64,000 nt of DNA from positions 1 through 64,000 of the forward strand of contig UQJV01000003.1 in assembly GCA_900541475.1 (NCBI GenBank), in the 5' to 3' direction. The notes beneath the pieces were generated by a model, which was not told where the DNA came from, made no database searches, and worked only from the letters and a program-made list of their open reading frames with translations. Of the stretch, positions 18,017 to 26,166 are shown piece after piece. Position 1 is the first letter of the stretch. Each line of letters begins with the position of its first letter. The stretch is from an uncultured Collinsella sp. Its GTDB lineage: Bacteria > Actinomycetota > Coriobacteriia > Coriobacteriales > Coriobacteriaceae. Both the position numbers and the translations under genes were made by a program.

Positions 18017-18913
18017 CTAGATGTGCTGACGAATCGCGTCGATATAGGCCTGCCCGTAGCGCGTAAGTGTCGTGTTCTTGCGCGTGATAATGCCAATCTC
18101 CATGTACTCGTCTACATCGAGCGGAATCGAGATAATACCGGGGCCGTTAAGTTCATGGCTGATCACGCCCGAACACACCGTGTAGCCGTTAAGGCCCATG
18201 GCCAGATTGAACAACGTCGCACGGTCGCGCACGCGGATATTCTTGCGGCGCTCAAAGGTCGAGGTCAGTTCCTCGGAATAGTAAAACGAGTTGTAGCTGC
18301 CCTGCTCGTAGGACAAAAACGGATAGTCCTCGAGATCTTCGAGCGTCACGCTGGCGCGGTCCGCCAGTGGATGGTCGGCGCATACAAAGACATGCGGCGC
18401 GGCGCAGAAGAGTCCCTCGAATACGAGCTCGTTGGCGGCGAGCATGCGCTCGATGACCTCGCGATTGTGCTCCGATAGATACAGGATGCCGAGCTCGCTT
18501 TTCATATGCGCGACGTCCTCGATAATCTCGTGAGTCTGTTCCTCGCGCAGGGTAAAGTCGTAGCGCGCGGCATCGAACTCACGGATCACATCGACAAACG
18601 CATTAACGGCAAAGGAATAATGCTGGCAGCTCACACTAAAGTGCGGCACCTGCTCGGACGCGCCCTTGTACTTGCCCTCGAGCAGGTCGGCCTGGTCGAG
18701 CACCTGGCGCGCGTAGCCCAAGAAGGTCTCGCCTTCCTCGGACACAATGACGCCCTTGTTGGTGCGCTCAAAGATATGCACACCCATCTCGTTTTCGAGA
18801 TCGCGGATCGATGCGGTAATCGAAGGCTGCGACACAAAGAGCCGGCGCGAGGCCTCGGTGATGCTGCCGCATTCGGCAACTTTGACGACATACCTGAGCT
18901 GCTGAAGCTTCAT
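18017..18913 (-). CDS. LysR-family regulator, probably of the MetE-like gene
   Basis: A 298-residue LysR protein starting MKLQQLRYVVKVAECGSITEASRRLFVSQPSITASIRDLE, a standard winged HTH, followed by a substrate-binding domain. The start ATG 18913 follows GAGAAAGC. This regulator is not closely similar to the two other LysR proteins in the window. It is directly upstream of the MetE-like gene on the same strand, with a LysR-box-like palindrome between. By analogy with MetR and related factors, it may sense a sulfur or methionine metabolite; that is inference. Confidence 0.87.
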   Translation of the reverse strand: MKLQQLRYVVKVAECGSITEASRRLFVSQPSITASIRDLENEMGVHIFERTNKGVIVSEEGETFLGYARQVLDQADLLEGKYKGASEQVPHFSVSCQHYSFAVNAFVDVIREFDAARYDFTLREEQTHEIIEDVAHMKSELGILYLSEHNREVIERMLAANELVFEGLFCAAPHVFVCADHPLADRASVTLEDLEDYPFLSYEQGSYNSFYYSEELTSTFERRKNIRVRDRATLFNLAMGLNGYTVCSGVISHELNGPGIISIPLDVDEYMEIGIITRKNTTLTRYGQAYIDAIRQHI

Positions 18914-18923
18914 AGCTTTCTCC

Positions 18924-19832
18924 CTAGACGTTCATGACGTCGAAACCCGTCGCATCCATCTGACGCATAAACGGCGGCATCTCCCCCGTCGCGGCGCAGG
19001 CGGCAATCTGATGCAGAGCCCCGGCAACCGCATCGTCTGCCGCAGCGCCGATATGCCAGCGCGCGGCAGCCGTGACGGCCTCGTTGGCATTGGCGACTGC
19101 AACGGAGTTGGGAACGGCACCGATCATGGGCAGATCGTTATCGGAATCGCCAAATACGGCCACCTCATCAGGCGTCAGACCCAGGGCACGCGCCAGCTCC
19201 AAGGCGGCGCAGCCCTTGTCCCAACCGGCCGGGAGAATATCGAATAGGCGCACACGGTTGTTGGGAAACACAAGCGAGAGCTCCGGCACCTCGGCGGCAA
19301 CGCGCTCGCGTAGCTCCACGAGCTCCTCACGTGAACGGGCACTCCAAATATTCGCCTTAAACACCGGCGCATCATCGACGACGGGACGGCACGGGGCCTC
19401 TTCGCCTTTGAGCCACGCGTTGCCGCCCGACTCCATGGCGCGACGCACGCGCTCGGGATCGCTCGTCACGCAGTAGGCATCGTTACCCCAAAAGTCATCA
19501 CCCAGGCCGTAGAGCTTCAGATACGTATCGTCGGTCTCCTGCTCTAAGTAGTCAGCCAAGCGCATAAGGGCGGCGTTGTCGGTCGCATGCGAGGCTACCG
19601 CCTCGCCGTCCACAAACATGACCTGGCCGTTACAGAACGCGCCGGTCGAGAAGCACTCGGCGCGATTGCGGAACATCCAGCCCATCGCGGACGGCTGACG
19701 ACCCGAAACCGGGCCAAAGTGCAGACCCGCCGCCTGCATGGCATGAATACCCTCGATGGCGTAGTCGCTGGCGCCGTCATGCCCGGCCGGAATCAGCGTA
19801 TCGTCCATATCGGTCAGTACAAGTTTAATCAT
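18924..19832 (-). CDS. HAD-superfamily phosphatase, Cof-type
   Basis: A 302-residue Cof-like HAD hydrolase. Motif I is DMDDT at residues 8-12 (nucleophile and acid Asp), motif II is PVSGR near residue 41, and motif IV is GDSDND near residue 229, with a Lys in the WDKG segment. The cap domain lies between, as in subclass IIB. Such enzymes dephosphorylate sugar phosphates, FMN or pyridoxal phosphate; the substrate here is unknown. ATG 19832 follows GGGGGTCTT. It ends 10 bases before the LysR start, so both are likely co-transcribed. Confidence 0.85.
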   Translation of the reverse strand: MIKLVLTDMDDTLIPAGHDGASDYAIEGIHAMQAAGLHFGPVSGRQPSAMGWMFRNRAECFSTGAFCNGQVMFVDGEAVASHATDNAALMRLADYLEQETDDTYLKLYGLGDDFWGNDAYCVTSDPERVRRAMESGGNAWLKGEEAPCRPVVDDAPVFKANIWSARSREELVELRERVAAEVPELSLVFPNNRVRLFDILPAGWDKGCAALELARALGLTPDEVAVFGDSDNDLPMIGAVPNSVAVANANEAVTAAARWHIGAAADDAVAGALHQIAACAATGEMPPFMRQMDATGFDVMNV

Positions 19833-19869
19833 AAGACCCCCATTCGTATCGTTCCTACCTATTGTAACG

Positions 19870-19904
19870 ACCTGCCAAAATAAACCTGTCCCTTATTGGC
19901 AGGT
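19870..19904. repeat. Dispersed palindrome, ACCTGCCAA subfamily, copy 1
   Basis: ACCTGCCAA at 19870 pairs with TTGGCAGGT ending 19904; the loop reads AATAAACCTGTCCCTTA. A nearly identical 35-base copy is at 36555-36589 (two differences). It lies between the HAD gene start and the TPP riboswitch. Confidence 0.75.
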
Positions 19905-19931
19905 GCGCTAGTATAGGGAACAACAGATTCG

Positions 19932-20025
19932 ATGCGGGAGTGCCGGCGGTGCAAGCCACAAGGCTGAGAGGGCATGGGGCCCAATCCTTTGAACCTGTCA
20001 GTTAATGCTGGCGTAGGGAGCATGC
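19932..20025 (+). promoter_or_regulatory. TPP (THI-box) riboswitch
   Basis: The conserved blocks occur in order: GCGGGAGTGC, GGCTGAGAG, CCAATCC, GAACCTG and GGCGTAGGGA, with AATGC between the last two. It is followed by a terminator hairpin and then thiM, as expected for transcriptional control by thiamine pyrophosphate. Confidence 0.95.
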
Positions 20026-20035
20026 CGCCTTTACA

Positions 20036-20065
20036 GGGGCGCTGTCTATGCACAGCGCCCCTTTT
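20036..20065 (+). terminator. Riboswitch expression-platform terminator
   Basis: GGGGCGCTGT, loop CTATGC, ACAGCGCCCC, then TTTT: a perfect 10-bp stem. When TPP is bound, transcription should stop here, before thiM. Confidence 0.9.
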
Positions 20066-20087
20066 CTATGCCAAGGAGGCATGTGCA

Positions 20088-20927
20088 GTGATTGATTCGG
20101 AACAGCTTAAGCAAAATGTGGTCAAGGCCGTGGATGAGATTCGCGCCACCAATCCGATGGCCGGCTCCATCACCAACACGGTGACGATCGACTTTGTCGC
20201 CAACGCGCAGCTCGCCGTGGGCGGTTCGGCCGCCATGGTCTATCTGCCCGACGAGGGCGAGGCGCTCGTTGCCGGCGGCGGTGCCATCTATCTCAACATG
20301 GGCACGCTCTTCCCCATCTACGAACAGACGATTCCCCGCGCGGCCAAGGCGGCACACGACGCCGGCAAGCCCTGGGTGCTCGATCCGGTGGGTCTGGGCA
20401 TCGGTAGCCTGCGCACCCAGTTGGTAAACGAGCTCAAGCAGTGCAAGCCCGCCATCGTGCGTGGCAACGCCTCCGAGATCATCGCGCTCGCCGGTCTGTG
20501 GGGTCTTGAGGGCGAGGCGGCTGATCTGAGCCGCGTACGCGGTGTCGATACCACCGACACGGTAGATGCCGCCCGCGATGCCGCCGTGGCGCTCGCTCGC
20601 TACACCGGCGGTGCCGTAGTGGTCTCGGGCGAAGTCGACCTGATTACCGACGGCACGACGGTGGCCAAGTCCCACGGCGGCAGCCCGCTCATGTCCAAGA
20701 TTACCGGCTGCGGCTGCTCGCAGGGCGGTGTGCTGGCCGTGTACGCCTGCGCTACCGATCCGTTTACGGCAGCCATCTGCGGCACCGCCGTCTACAACGT
20801 TGCCGGCACGCGTGCCGCCGCTGTCGCCGATGCCCCGGCAAGCTTTAAGGTCGCCTTTATCGACGAGCTCTACCGCGCGACCGCCCAAGACATCGCCGAT
20901 AACCAACTCGAGCTCGAGGAGGCATAA
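20088..20927 (+). CDS. thiM: Hydroxyethylthiazole kinase
   Basis: A 279-residue kinase that phosphorylates 5-(2-hydroxyethyl)-4-methylthiazole for thiamine salvage. GTG 20088 follows AAGGAGG by 7 bases; the frame upstream only reads through the riboswitch. Typical features: TNTVTIDFVANAQLAVGGSAAM at the substrate site, VLDPVGLG, the NASEI segment, and the catalytic-site TGCGCSQGG loop near the C-terminus. It is the first gene of a riboswitch-controlled operon with a thiamine-binding protein and thiE. No thiD, thiC or thiG is present, so the operon looks salvage-only within this window. Confidence 0.95.
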   Translation: MIDSEQLKQNVVKAVDEIRATNPMAGSITNTVTIDFVANAQLAVGGSAAMVYLPDEGEALVAGGGAIYLNMGTLFPIYEQTIPRAAKAAHDAGKPWVLDPVGLGIGSLRTQLVNELKQCKPAIVRGNASEIIALAGLWGLEGEAADLSRVRGVDTTDTVDAARDAAVALARYTGGAVVVSGEVDLITDGTTVAKSHGGSPLMSKITGCGCSQGGVLAVYACATDPFTAAICGTAVYNVAGTRAAAVADAPASFKVAFIDELYRATAQDIADNQLELEEA

Positions 20928-20930
20928 ACC

Positions 20931-21272
20931 ATGTCCGAGCCCGCAACCAATACCGGCATGAACACACTCGTCGCCGTGGCCATCGCCCCATGCGGCACCG
21001 GCGATGAGCTGTCCGCCGAGGTCGCCGAGGTCGTGCGTGTTATTCGCGAGAGCGGCCTTCCCAACCGCACCACCTCGATGTTCACCGAAATCGAGGGCGA
21101 CTGGGACGAGGTCATGCAGGTCGTGCGCGACGCAACCTTTGTGTTGGCGAGCAAGGGCATCCGCACCGAAGTCGTGCTCAAAGCCGATATTCGACCTGGA
21201 TTTACTGACACTATGACCGGCAAGCTCGAGCGCATGGAAGCACAAATCAAAAAGCAGGAGGAAGCACGATGA
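20931..21272 (+). CDS. MTH1187/YkoF-type thiamine-binding protein
   Basis: A 113-residue small alpha/beta protein of the MTH1187 family (formerly DUF77). The family fold is ferredoxin-like and some members bind thiamine or thiamine precursors. The N-terminal strand VAVAIAPCGTG and the segment GLPNRTTSMFTEIEGDWDEVMQVV are typical. It starts 3 bases after thiM and overlaps thiE by 4 bases (ATGA), so it is tightly coupled in the thiamine operon. It is probably cytoplasmic since no signal peptide is seen. A carrier or buffering role for HMP/thiazole intermediates is inference. Confidence 0.85.
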   Translation: MSEPATNTGMNTLVAVAIAPCGTGDELSAEVAEVVRVIRESGLPNRTTSMFTEIEGDWDEVMQVVRDATFVLASKGIRTEVVLKADIRPGFTDTMTGKLERMEAQIKKQEEAR

Positions 21273-21964
21273 GCATCCGCGACAACCTTGATATCTCGGC
21301 CTATCTGGTACTCGGCCCCGAAAACACGCTGGGGCGTCCCGTGGGCGATGTGGTGGCCCAGGCGCTCGACGCAGGCTTTACCTGCATCCAGGTGCGCTCC
21401 AAGGTGGCAAGCGCCCGCGAGATCATCGCACTGACCGGAGACGCCGCGCAGGCAATCGCACAGGCCGGCAAGACCGGTCAGGTCGCCCTGCTGATCGACG
21501 ACCGCCTGGACTGCGTACTCGCCGCGCGTGAGCAGGGCATTGCTGTCGACGGCGTGCACGTCGGCCAGAGCGATATTCCCGTCGAGGTCTGCCGCAAACT
21601 TTTGGGCCCCGATGCCATCGTGGGCCTTTCGGCCCGCTGCGAGGAGATGCTCGAGTACGTCAAGACCGCCGACATGAGCCTGGTCGACTACCTGGGCATC
21701 GGCCCGCTCCACGAGACCGAGACCAAGCGCGACTGCGGACGCGCAGCCGATGGCTCCATCATCACCAAAAGTTTTGAGGATCTGGCCGCACTCCACGCGG
21801 CAAGCCCCGTGCCCATCGTGGTGGGCGGCGGCGTCAAGACGGCCGACCTGCCACAGCTTAAGGCCACCGGCGTCGACGGCTTCTTTGTGGTGAGCGCCGT
21901 CTGCAGTGCCGACGACCCCTACGCCGCGGCCAAGGAGCTTGTCGACACCTGGCAGCAGGCATAG
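21269..21964 (+). CDS. thiE: Thiamine-phosphate synthase
   Basis: A 231-residue TIM-barrel enzyme that joins HMP-pyrophosphate and thiazole phosphate. Family elements are FTCIQVRSK (usual QLRxK), LLIDDRLDCVLA with the metal Asp, GVHVGQSD, VGLSARC, DYLGIGP, and the phosphate loop VVGGGVKTADL. The start overlaps the previous gene by 4 bases, preceded by AGGAGGAAGC. It is the last gene of the thi operon and is followed by a hairpin at 22009. Confidence 0.95.
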   Translation: MSIRDNLDISAYLVLGPENTLGRPVGDVVAQALDAGFTCIQVRSKVASAREIIALTGDAAQAIAQAGKTGQVALLIDDRLDCVLAAREQGIAVDGVHVGQSDIPVEVCRKLLGPDAIVGLSARCEEMLEYVKTADMSLVDYLGIGPLHETETKRDCGRAADGSIITKSFEDLAALHAASPVPIVVGGGVKTADLPQLKATGVDGFFVVSAVCSADDPYAAAKELVDTWQQA

Positions 21965-22008
21965 ACATAAGCCGAGCAGCTGATCCGCAGCCTCATATCT
22001 TCAGCAAT

Positions 22009-22054
22009 GGAAAGCGCATCCCAGTTTGGACCTCCATTCCGGGATGCGCTTTCC
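22009..22054. terminator. Hairpin between thiE and the convergent patatin gene
   Basis: GGAAAGCGCATCCC and GGGATGCGCTTTCC form a perfect 14-bp stem with an 18-base loop. There is no long T run, but it is well placed to end both converging transcripts. Confidence 0.7.
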
Positions 22055-22076
22055 GCCGAGTCCACGGCAGTTTGCC

Positions 22077-22946
22077 CTACCCCGCCAGATACGCTTCCAA
22101 CGCCGGCAAAGTCGCCTCCGCATCGTGGCGGCCGACCTGGTAGATGCGCTCGAGCTCATCCGGTTCGCGGCACAGCGACGGCACCTTCACCGATTCGCTC
22201 GGCCGTACCACAAAGATTTCGCCGGCAGCCTCGCGACGCGCCAGGTCATCGAGCGTGGCGTTGTAGACCTCATGCCGATGCTCAAGCGCTGCGACAAACT
22301 CCGGGTAGTGACGGAACACGCGCCGCAGCATGGGCATCACACTGTTGGGCTGCTTCACAAAGCCCGCCGGCTGTGTGAGCACCACGATATTGCGGTCATA
22401 CCCCTGCGCAAACAACCAAGCGCTGGGAATGGAATCAGCCACGCCGCCATCCAGGTACTTACGGCCCTCAATGGCAACAGGACGCGTCGCCACAGGAATC
22501 GCCGACGATGCCCGGATCCACTCGATATCCCTCTCGTCGCCATAGGGCAGGTCGTGGTAGACGGCCTTGCCCGTCTCGATATCGGTACACACGCACGTAA
22601 ATCGCATGGGGCAGGCGCGATACGCCTCCAAGTCGATGGGATCGCGCTCGATAGGCACCTCGTGATAAGCAAAGTCGGCATTGAACATATCGCCGGTTCG
22701 CAGCCAGCTGGTCACGCTCGCATAGCGCTTGTCGGCGCAATAGGCCTTGTTGTAGCGAATGGCGCGGCCGATCTGGCGCGATTTAAAGTTGTAGCCAAAC
22801 GCCGCGCCCGCCGAGACGCCCACCATATGGTCGCAGGTCAAACCGTGCTCCATCCAAACGTCGAGCACGCCCGCCGTATACATACCGCGGTAGCCGCCCC
22901 CCTCGAGCGCCAGCCCCACCGTGCGCGTCATATTTGGCTGTGCCAT
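22077..22946 (-). CDS. Patatin-like phospholipase (RssA/YjjU-like)
   Basis: A 289-residue Ser-Asp dyad hydrolase. ATG 22946 follows CGGAGATGGTCGC. The oxyanion loop GGGYRG is at 16-21, the nucleophile motif GVSAG puts Ser at 45, and the catalytic Asp is in LDGGVAD at 166. No signal peptide or membrane helix is visible. Bacterial patatins of this size release fatty acids from phospholipids or acyl esters; the physiological substrate is unknown. It stands alone and converges on the thi operon. Confidence 0.9.
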   Translation of the reverse strand: MAQPNMTRTVGLALEGGGYRGMYTAGVLDVWMEHGLTCDHMVGVSAGAAFGYNFKSRQIGRAIRYNKAYCADKRYASVTSWLRTGDMFNADFAYHEVPIERDPIDLEAYRACPMRFTCVCTDIETGKAVYHDLPYGDERDIEWIRASSAIPVATRPVAIEGRKYLDGGVADSIPSAWLFAQGYDRNIVVLTQPAGFVKQPNSVMPMLRRVFRHYPEFVAALEHRHEVYNATLDDLARREAAGEIFVVRPSESVKVPSLCREPDELERIYQVGRHDAEATLPALEAYLAG

Positions 22947-23056
22947 GCGACCATCTCCGTTCCTGCGTTTTAAAACGGGACAAGTATACCCGTCAACATA
23001 TATCGTCCCAGTCGCATTTTTATCGAACATCGCATCATCGCGCTACCGCTTGTCGA

Positions 23057-23371
23057 ATGATAGCCGCCCACAGCATGTGCACCCATATCCCCGCACTCGA
23101 GGAAAGCGGCTTTATGGTGACGCTCGACAAGCACATTTGGCAGATTGCACCCGTCGACGGCGATCAAGGCCGCAGTACGCAAATCATTTCATCAATGCTC
23201 GAGATGGCGCAGTCGCTCCATCTGCCCGTCGTGGTCGAAGGCGTCGAGACAAATGAGCAGGCGAACATGCTACGACAAATGGGCGTCCGCTACGCTCAGG
23301 GCTTCCTCGACTACCGCCCCATGCCGGCGAAGGATTTTGAGGCATTGCTCGATGGTGGCAATAACAACTGA
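23057..23371 (+). pseudogene. Degenerate EAL-domain (c-di-GMP phosphodiesterase) remnant
   Basis: About 105 codons read IPALEESGFMVTLDKHIW, then skip to QIISSMLEMAQSLHLPVVVEGVET and QGFLDYRPMP. These are recognisable pieces of an EAL domain (the early LAEExGLI..LD region and the late EGVE and QGYxxxxPMP region), but the E-A-L motif, most metal ligands and the middle of the barrel are gone, so an internal deletion has occurred. No ribosome site was recognised at ATG 23057. It is probably the relic of a GGDEF-EAL gene adjoining the intact GGDEF gene at 23499. Confidence 0.7.
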
Positions 23372-23430
23372 TACGTTCGCACGCAAAACGCCACCGTCGA
23401 AGGGGACATTTGTCTCCATTAGCTAACTTA

Positions 23431-23459
23431 TATCCCTAATTCAAACCGAATTGGGGATA
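23431..23459. promoter_or_regulatory. Hairpin upstream of GGDEF gene
   Basis: TATCCCTAATTC and GAATTGGGGATA form a 12-bp stem (one G-U) around a 5-base loop, 40 bases before the GGDEF start. Nearby GGGGACATTTGTCTCC (23402-23417) is another short palindrome. Confidence 0.45.
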
Positions 23460-23498
23460 TGATACAAACCGTTGTTCCGCCCAAGGAGGTTATCCATC

Positions 23499-25028
23499 AT
23501 GAACGAGTCGTACCGCATGGGCGAGCAATCGATTATTGCCTATCTTCAGCGACTTGCGAATGGCATCTCGACCGCCGAACTCGATGTTGCCGCGCTGCCT
23601 GCTGAGCTACGCGCCGTTGGTGAGCAACTGCAAAAGACGCATGCCATCCTGCAACAAGAGCGCCAGCTGCTTGAGCGCAACGCCTATATCGATCCGCTCA
23701 CCAACTTGGGCAACCGCAACGGATTCGACCGTCACGTCGAGCAACTCTGGCGCAAAGGCGACCCCTTCACCTGCGCCTATATTGACATCGACCATCTCAA
23801 GCATTGCAATGATAGGTTTGGCCACGCCGAAGGCAATCGCTATATTCTGAGCATCTGCCGCACGCTCTCCGAAACCATGGAACACGATGAGATGCTGTTC
23901 CGTATCGGTGGAGACGAGTTTGTGCTCATCTCGCTCTCCGCAAACGAAACTGAACTCGAGCAGCGCTTGGAGCAGGTACGTACCGGGCTGATCGAGGCGA
24001 GCTCAGGCGGCAAGGCGCCCATGATCGGCAGCTTTAGCTTTGGCCGCTCGCGCGTCGACCCGCTTGCCGGCGACACGCGTCGCCAGATGACGATGGATGC
24101 CGATCGCAAGATGTATCGCTATAAGCTCATGCATCGTGTGCAGCAACCGAAAGGCGATGACGCACCGCAACGCCCAATCGTCGATCAGCTTCCCTGCAAC
24201 GACCGGGTGTTCCAAGCGATCTCCATGAGCTCCGAGACGCGCTATCCGTTCATCCTTAACCTCGATACGGGAGAATCGCAATGGTCGGTTAACGCCGTGC
24301 GCGATTTTGACCTGCCCTCCCAGCACCCTTTTAACTCACTCGACATGTGGCTCGCCCGCGTTCATCCCGAGGACCGCGACAACGTACGCGCCGAGCTCGA
24401 CATGGTGATAAACAGCACGTGGCATTTCCACTACATGCAGTATCGCGTAATGGATGCCACCGGAGTGTACGTGCTTTGCGACTGCACGGGCTACCGCTTG
24501 GACGGCACCGATACCGAGCCCAGCATGTATGTGGGCATTATCATCAACCGAAGCTTGGCAGATACGACCGATTCCGTAACCGGCCTGGGCGATATCCACG
24601 CGCTGGTCAACGCTATTGGAGAGATGCGTCGCGTGGCGCGCGAGGCAGGCTTTATTGCCATTAAGGTCGACGATATCGCCGAGGTCAATGCCCGCTTTGG
24701 ATTCGATGCAGGCGACCGCGTGCTCGCCGAAAGCGCCGCCTGCCTCATGGATTGTTCGCGCGGCAAGGGCCGCCTGTTCCGCTCGACGGGGCCGATGTTC
24801 GTGGCACTCTTCGATGAGCTCGGCCCCGAGGCGATCGACGAGATCGCAAGCGACATCGAACGGTTCCTGGGTTCTCCCGTGCTCATCGGCTCGCTTGAAT
24901 ATCAGCCGCCCATTCGCGTGGCCACGCTCCATCTGGACGGCGTCGACCGTCAGCCCGTTTCCATTTTGAACGAGCTCAAAGCGTTGCTCGGGAAAGCCGT
25001 GCAGGTGCCAGGTACCAAACTGGATTAA
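23499..25028 (+). CDS. GGDEF-PAS-degenerate GGDEF protein (diguanylate cyclase)
   Basis: A 509-residue signalling protein. ATG 23499 follows AAGGAGG. Residues 40-62 form a coiled linker, 63-200 a complete GGDEF domain with DPLTNLGNRNGF and the active-site RIGGDEF at 135-141, so it should make c-di-GMP. About 210-340 look like a PAS domain (WLARVHPEDRDNVRAEL..., FHYMQYRVMDATG), and about 345-505 are a second GGDEF-like fold that begins DSVTGLGDIHALVNAI but reads STGPMFVALF where GGDEF should be, so it is catalytically dead. No membrane segment. An EAL remnant lies just upstream, suggesting loss of a partner gene or domain. Confidence 0.88.
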   Translation: MNESYRMGEQSIIAYLQRLANGISTAELDVAALPAELRAVGEQLQKTHAILQQERQLLERNAYIDPLTNLGNRNGFDRHVEQLWRKGDPFTCAYIDIDHLKHCNDRFGHAEGNRYILSICRTLSETMEHDEMLFRIGGDEFVLISLSANETELEQRLEQVRTGLIEASSGGKAPMIGSFSFGRSRVDPLAGDTRRQMTMDADRKMYRYKLMHRVQQPKGDDAPQRPIVDQLPCNDRVFQAISMSSETRYPFILNLDTGESQWSVNAVRDFDLPSQHPFNSLDMWLARVHPEDRDNVRAELDMVINSTWHFHYMQYRVMDATGVYVLCDCTGYRLDGTDTEPSMYVGIIINRSLADTTDSVTGLGDIHALVNAIGEMRRVAREAGFIAIKVDDIAEVNARFGFDAGDRVLAESAACLMDCSRGKGRLFRSTGPMFVALFDELGPEAIDEIASDIERFLGSPVLIGSLEYQPPIRVATLHLDGVDRQPVSILNELKALLGKAVQVPGTKLD

Positions 25029-25102
25029 CGCCGCGCCCGCGCCGCCTCCCCCATCGTGCGATAATCCTCTGCAGAAGTCACCAAAAGCAGAGGGAGTTTG
25101 TG

Positions 25103-25726
25103 ATGAAGGTTCTTTTAGTCAATGGCAGTCCCAAGGCAAACGGCAACACCGCCCGCGCACTCGCCGAGGTCGCCGAGCAGCTCAATGCGGAAGGCATTGA
25201 TACCGAGGTGTTTCAGCTGGGCGCCAAGCCCATTCGCGACTGCATCGGCTGCGGTCAGTGCGGCAAGCTTGGCGGACGCTGCACCTTTGACGACGACGTG
25301 GTGAACGAGCTCATCGCTGCCGCCGAGCAGGCAGATGGCTTTGTCTTTGGCTCACCCGTCTACTATGCGCACCCCAGCGGACGCATCCTTTCGGCCCTCG
25401 ATCGCGCCTTCTATGCCGGCAGCAAGGCCTTTACGCACAAGCCGGGCGCTGCCGTCGCCGTTGCCCGTCGCGGCGGCACATCGACCACCTTCGATGTGCT
25501 CAACAAGTACTTCACCATTAAGCAAATGCCCGTGGTTGCTTCCACCTACTGGAACAACGTGTTTGGCCGCGTGCCCGGCGACGCCGATGGGGACGCCGAG
25601 GGCCTTGCCACCATGCGAAACATCGGCAAGAACATGGCCTGGCTCCTGCGCTGCATCGAGGCAGGTCAGGCCGCCGGTATCAACGCGCCCGAAGCCGATC
25701 GCGCAACGACCAACTTCATTCGATAG
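25103..25726 (+). CDS. NADPH-dependent FMN reductase / iron-sulfur flavoprotein-like oxidoreductase
   Basis: A 207-residue flavodoxin-fold protein. ATG 25103 is 6 bases from AGGGAG; GTG 25100 is too close. The FMN phosphate loop is NGSPKANGNTARAL at 8-21, and a Cys cluster DCIGCGQCGKLGGRC at 47-61 resembles iron-sulfur flavoproteins of anaerobes. The flavin contacts SPVYYAHPSG and RRGGTSTTF are typical of the NADPH-dependent FMN reductase family. Physiological electron acceptor unknown. The ArsC-like gene follows at 12 bp, probably co-transcribed. Confidence 0.88.
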   Translation: MKVLLVNGSPKANGNTARALAEVAEQLNAEGIDTEVFQLGAKPIRDCIGCGQCGKLGGRCTFDDDVVNELIAAAEQADGFVFGSPVYYAHPSGRILSALDRAFYAGSKAFTHKPGAAVAVARRGGTSTTFDVLNKYFTIKQMPVVASTYWNNVFGRVPGDADGDAEGLATMRNIGKNMAWLLRCIEAGQAAGINAPEADRATTNFIR

Positions 25727-25738
25727 AGCGGCGGGGCC

Positions 25739-26080
25739 ATGAATATTCAAATCTTCGGGACTAAGAAGTCGTTCGATACCAAGAAAGCGCAGCGCTTCTT
25801 CAAAGAGCGCCGCATTAAGGTGCAGTTTATCGACCTTAAGGAAAAGGAGATGAGCAAGGGCGAGCTTACGAGCGTAATGCAAGCGGTCGGCGGCATCGAC
25901 AAGCTGCTCAACCCCAAGGCCAAGGACGAGGAGACGCTCGCGCTCATCCAGCACCTCACCCCCAGTCAGCGCTTCGATAAACTGCTCGAGAATCAGCAGG
26001 TCTTGGCCGAGCCCATCGTGCGCAACGGCAAAAAGGCCACCGTCGGCTATTGCCCTGATGTATGGGGAGCCTGGGAGTAG
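25739..26080 (+). CDS. ArsC/Spx-family protein without the catalytic Cys
   Basis: A 113-residue thioredoxin-fold protein of the ArsC/Spx/YffB family: the N-terminal FGTKKSFDTKKAQRFFKE matches the usual YGxxxCxTCRKA start, and LAEPIVRNGKKATVGY matches the substrate-site loop (LxRPIV..G..VG). The redox Cys is Ser here (residue 11), so it cannot act as a classical arsenate reductase. It may be a thiol-independent or regulatory relative. It follows the flavoprotein gene closely, with only GCGGGGCC as ribosome site. Confidence 0.82.
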   Translation: MNIQIFGTKKSFDTKKAQRFFKERRIKVQFIDLKEKEMSKGELTSVMQAVGGIDKLLNPKAKDEETLALIQHLTPSQRFDKLLENQQVLAEPIVRNGKKATVGYCPDVWGAWE

Positions 26081-26166
26081 CCTGTGTTATTTGCCGGCGC
26101 GTGGGTATAAGAGCGAACGTTTGGCATAAGATTTAACTGTAAGCCATGTCTAACAAAGGAGGGCAC

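Noticed and set aside
19974..20087. N-terminal extension of ThiM
   Set aside because: It reads through the TPP riboswitch and terminator; GTG 20088 has AAGGAGG.
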